From Vallitalea pronyensis (GTDB lineage Bacteria > Bacillota > Clostridia > Lachnospirales > Vallitaleaceae): DNA of 64,000 bases. The stretch lies in the NCBI RefSeq assembly GCF_018141445.1, contig NZ_CP058649.1, positions 5,785,001-5,849,000 of the forward strand. The letters run 5' to 3'. Both the position numbers and the translations under genes were made by a program. Positions 62,216 through 64,000 of the stretch are shown in pieces; the first letter of the stretch is position 1, and every line of letters starts with the position of its first letter. Under the pieces are notes generated by a model. It saw only the letters and a program-made list of their open reading frames with translations. It ran no database searches and had not been told where the DNA came from.

Positions 62216-62360
62216 ACTGTAATACCTCCTAAGTTTCATTAAGTTAATTTTAGATGAATGTTTCCATGGCTATAATGTACCAAGTTTCACCTTAATCGTA
62301 AATCAGCTATTTTAAACCATTCTTCTATGATTTTTTAACGACAGACTGCCTTAAATACGC

Positions 62361-62390
62361 AAAAAAACTGCAAATCTACTGAATTTGCAG
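62361..62390 (-). terminator. Terminator of the membrane AraC sensor gene
   Basis: Minus-strand stem CTGCAAAT with ATTTGCAG and a 7-base loop, followed by seven Ts, just after the stop codon. The LplABC operon therefore starts from its own promoter. Confidence 0.85.
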
Positions 62391-62411
62391 CATCGTATCA
62401 TTTTGCTTTTG

Positions 62412-64000
62412 CTAATATTGACTATTTTTTCTATACTTCCCAGGTGTTATACCTTCATATCTTTTAAATACTCTTATAAAAACATCGCTATTGAGGTAAC
62501 CGTACTTAACTGCTATCTCTTTAATGGTTTCATTGGACTGATTGAGTGCAGTCTTGGCTTTTCCTAATCGAACCAGATGAATGGCATCAGATAGATTCGT
62601 ACCTGTTAACTTTTTATATTTTCTTGATAGCTCATAGATATCCATATGAAAATGGTTCGCTAATTGTGACACCGATAGTTCCTGATCCATGTAATGTTTT
62701 TGAATGTATACGTCTATTTCTGACATAATATGTTTCACTTGTCCTGAATGGTTTTTCTTAACATCCACTTCAATTAATGTTAATAAGTCAATAATAGCCT
62801 CACGTAACGCTTCAATGGTCTGGAAGTTTGTCAGTTTCTCATAAACTTCTTCAAATGAAATCATTTCAGAATTCATACCATCTTTATCAATGCTATTCAT
62901 TAGAATATTAATAATACCAAACATCCTACATTTGACAATGTTAATTTTAGGATTCTGGTTTTTCAAGACTAAGTTAAATAGATTATTAATGATATTTTTA
63001 GCTTTACCGTACTCCCCATTTTCTAACATGCGAACAAAATTGGCTTCATGTTGGTAGTATTTGATTTCATGGCTCCTTTTATGTTCTTGGTCACCATCAT
63101 AATGAATAATACCCTTTTTCCCAAATACGATGTTTTGCTCCAGTGCGTGGAGTGCTTCTTCATAAGCTTTATGAATATTCTCTATATCCACCTTGCGTTT
63201 ACTGACTGCAATATGGATGTCTAAGTCTACTATGTCTTTGCTAAATGTTTCAAGCCACCTTCGAAAACCGTTGTTTCTGTAGACATCTTCTGAGTAATTA
63301 ACAAGTGCCACAATCATACCATTAAAATAAATCGGATAGATTTCTGAATTACCCCTATGGTCCCTAAAGGTATCCATAAAATCATTTTTTAACTGCTCCA
63401 TAAAAGCTAAAAACATATCATGAGCATTGCCAGTGACATTGTCATCAGTATGCATGTAGAACATCACAACATTTGAATAGGTGCCTGGAAGCTTCACGCC
63501 ATAAAAATCCATTAACCTCATGTATTCTTCTTTATCCCTAAACGCCTGAGTGATGAGCCGAATTAGGAAGTACTTCTGCATATAATCTTTATTTTGCAAC
63601 ACATTCTTTTCCAATCTTTCTTGTTTCTCTTTGGTTTCTATAGCATAGGACTTCAGCGATTCAAAAGCATTATCCATACTTCCAAATGGCGTTGATGAGT
63701 CTTCTCTTAGTAACTCAATTGTGGATAATAATGGGTCATATCTTTTCTTCTTAATAAGAACAATGGCAACGATACTCATGATGATAATAACCAGTAAACT
63801 TAATAGTGCTATCACATGTCCTCCTATGATCGGTTTTTTGAAGGTTGATGCAGGAATAACAATAAAATAGCGCCAATTAATTTCATCGGAACTCACCGTA
63901 TAGGTATAGTAATCTTCCTGATTATTTTCATGGATACGTCCTTCCCCATCTTCTTGAATATGAGATAGCACATCATGAGTAAAATCCATGGCACCATATG
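62412..64000 (-). CDS. Membrane AraC-type sensor-regulator (5' end missing)
   Basis: At least 529 residues are present. The frame stays open to the right edge, with Tyr-Gly-Ala codons before the first visible Met, so the real start lies outside. The order is the end of an extracellular dCache-like domain, a membrane segment (GHVIALLSLLVIIIMSIVAIVL, about residue 60 of the visible part), a long cytoplasmic linker region and a C-terminal AraC pair (VSQLANHFHMDIYELSRKYK and ETIKEIAVKYGYLNSDVFIRVFK). One-piece regulators of this kind sense sugars outside and control the neighbouring transporter operon, here probably LplABC-sulfatase. A terminator follows. Confidence 0.9.
   Translation of the reverse strand, partial: YGAMDFTHDVLSHIQEDGEGRIHENNQEDYYTYTVSSDEINWRYFIVIPASTFKKPIIGGHVIALLSLLVIIIMSIVAIVLIKKKRYDPLLSTIELLREDSSTPFGSMDNAFESLKSYAIETKEKQERLEKNVLQNKDYMQKYFLIRLITQAFRDKEEYMRLMDFYGVKLPGTYSNVVMFYMHTDDNVTGNAHDMFLAFMEQLKNDFMDTFRDHRGNSEIYPIYFNGMIVALVNYSEDVYRNNGFRRWLETFSKDIVDLDIHIAVSKRKVDIENIHKAYEEALHALEQNIVFGKKGIIHYDGDQEHKRSHEIKYYQHEANFVRMLENGEYGKAKNIINNLFNLVLKNQNPKINIVKCRMFGIINILMNSIDKDGMNSEMISFEEVYEKLTNFQTIEALREAIIDLLTLIEVDVKKNHSGQVKHIMSEIDVYIQKHYMDQELSVSQLANHFHMDIYELSRKYKKLTGTNLSDAIHLVRLGKAKTALNQSNETIKEIAVKYGYLNSDVFIRVFKRYEGITPGKYRKNSQY

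Overview
The window is AT-rich DNA from a low-GC Gram-positive bacterium. Evidence for this is the near-universal AGGAGG-type ribosome binding sites, the lipoproteins with Gram-positive style signal peptides, the ydaO-type c-di-AMP riboswitch, and the YesM/YesN and LplABC-like carbohydrate import modules. The gene mix (free-living CCG cysteine-rich protein, AsnA, CbiK, many AraC-type regulators) fits an anaerobic member of the Clostridia. A marine or sediment relative of Vallitalea/Lachnospirales is a guess, not something shown by the sequence. No rRNA, tRNA, CRISPR array, transposase or phage gene was recognised.

Layout. 1-12.6 kb is a housekeeping and accessory mixture: a truncated YtcJ-like amidohydrolase, a tandem pair of DUF2935-like proteins that share an operator, asnA, a putative type VII-secreted LXG/WXG-like effector with a small membrane partner, a SPOR lipoprotein, a UPF0173 hydrolase, a YukJ-like DUF2278 protein, a transglutaminase-like protein and a membrane-anchored MutS relative. 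At 12.7-15.3 kb a c-di-AMP riboswitch with terminator precedes an SPFH (flotillin/stomatin-like) protein. 15.3-31.9 kb holds small regulator/enzyme modules whose operators can be read in the DNA: MerR with MFS, TetR with an alpha/beta hydrolase, TetR with a PPOX-fold protein, and HxlR with a nitroreductase. It also holds a GH43 glycosidase, an SMP-30 lactonase and a structured inverted-repeat element at 18362-18494.

31.9-38.1 kb is one minus-strand operon: a nickel/peptide-type ABC importer (two permeases, binding protein, two ATPases) followed by cbiK, led by a cobalamin riboswitch. The riboswitch and the cobaltochelatase point to cobalt uptake for B12 synthesis. 38.1-41.6 kb has an AraC regulator, an exported protein, a URO-D-like protein and a DUF3788 protein.

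41.7-64.0 kb is a continuous minus-strand polysaccharide-utilisation locus and the most interesting part of the window. In transcription order it contains a membrane AraC sensor (cut by the window end), an LplABC-like importer, a sulfatase with the CAPSR formylglycine motif, an FAD-dependent oxidoreductase, and a 935-residue secreted protein made of a beta-propeller plus a probable catalytic region (the layout described for lambda-carrageenase, GH150). These are followed by a YesM/YesN two-component system with a dedicated binding protein, a second CUT1 importer, a DgoD-like galactonate dehydratase and a KDPG/KDPGal-type aldolase. My reading is that the cell cuts a sulfated galactan outside, imports the pieces, removes sulfate, oxidises galactose-type sugars and feeds them through a De Ley-Doudoroff-type route. 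The kinase, the galactose dehydrogenase and the sulfatase-maturing enzyme are not in the window.
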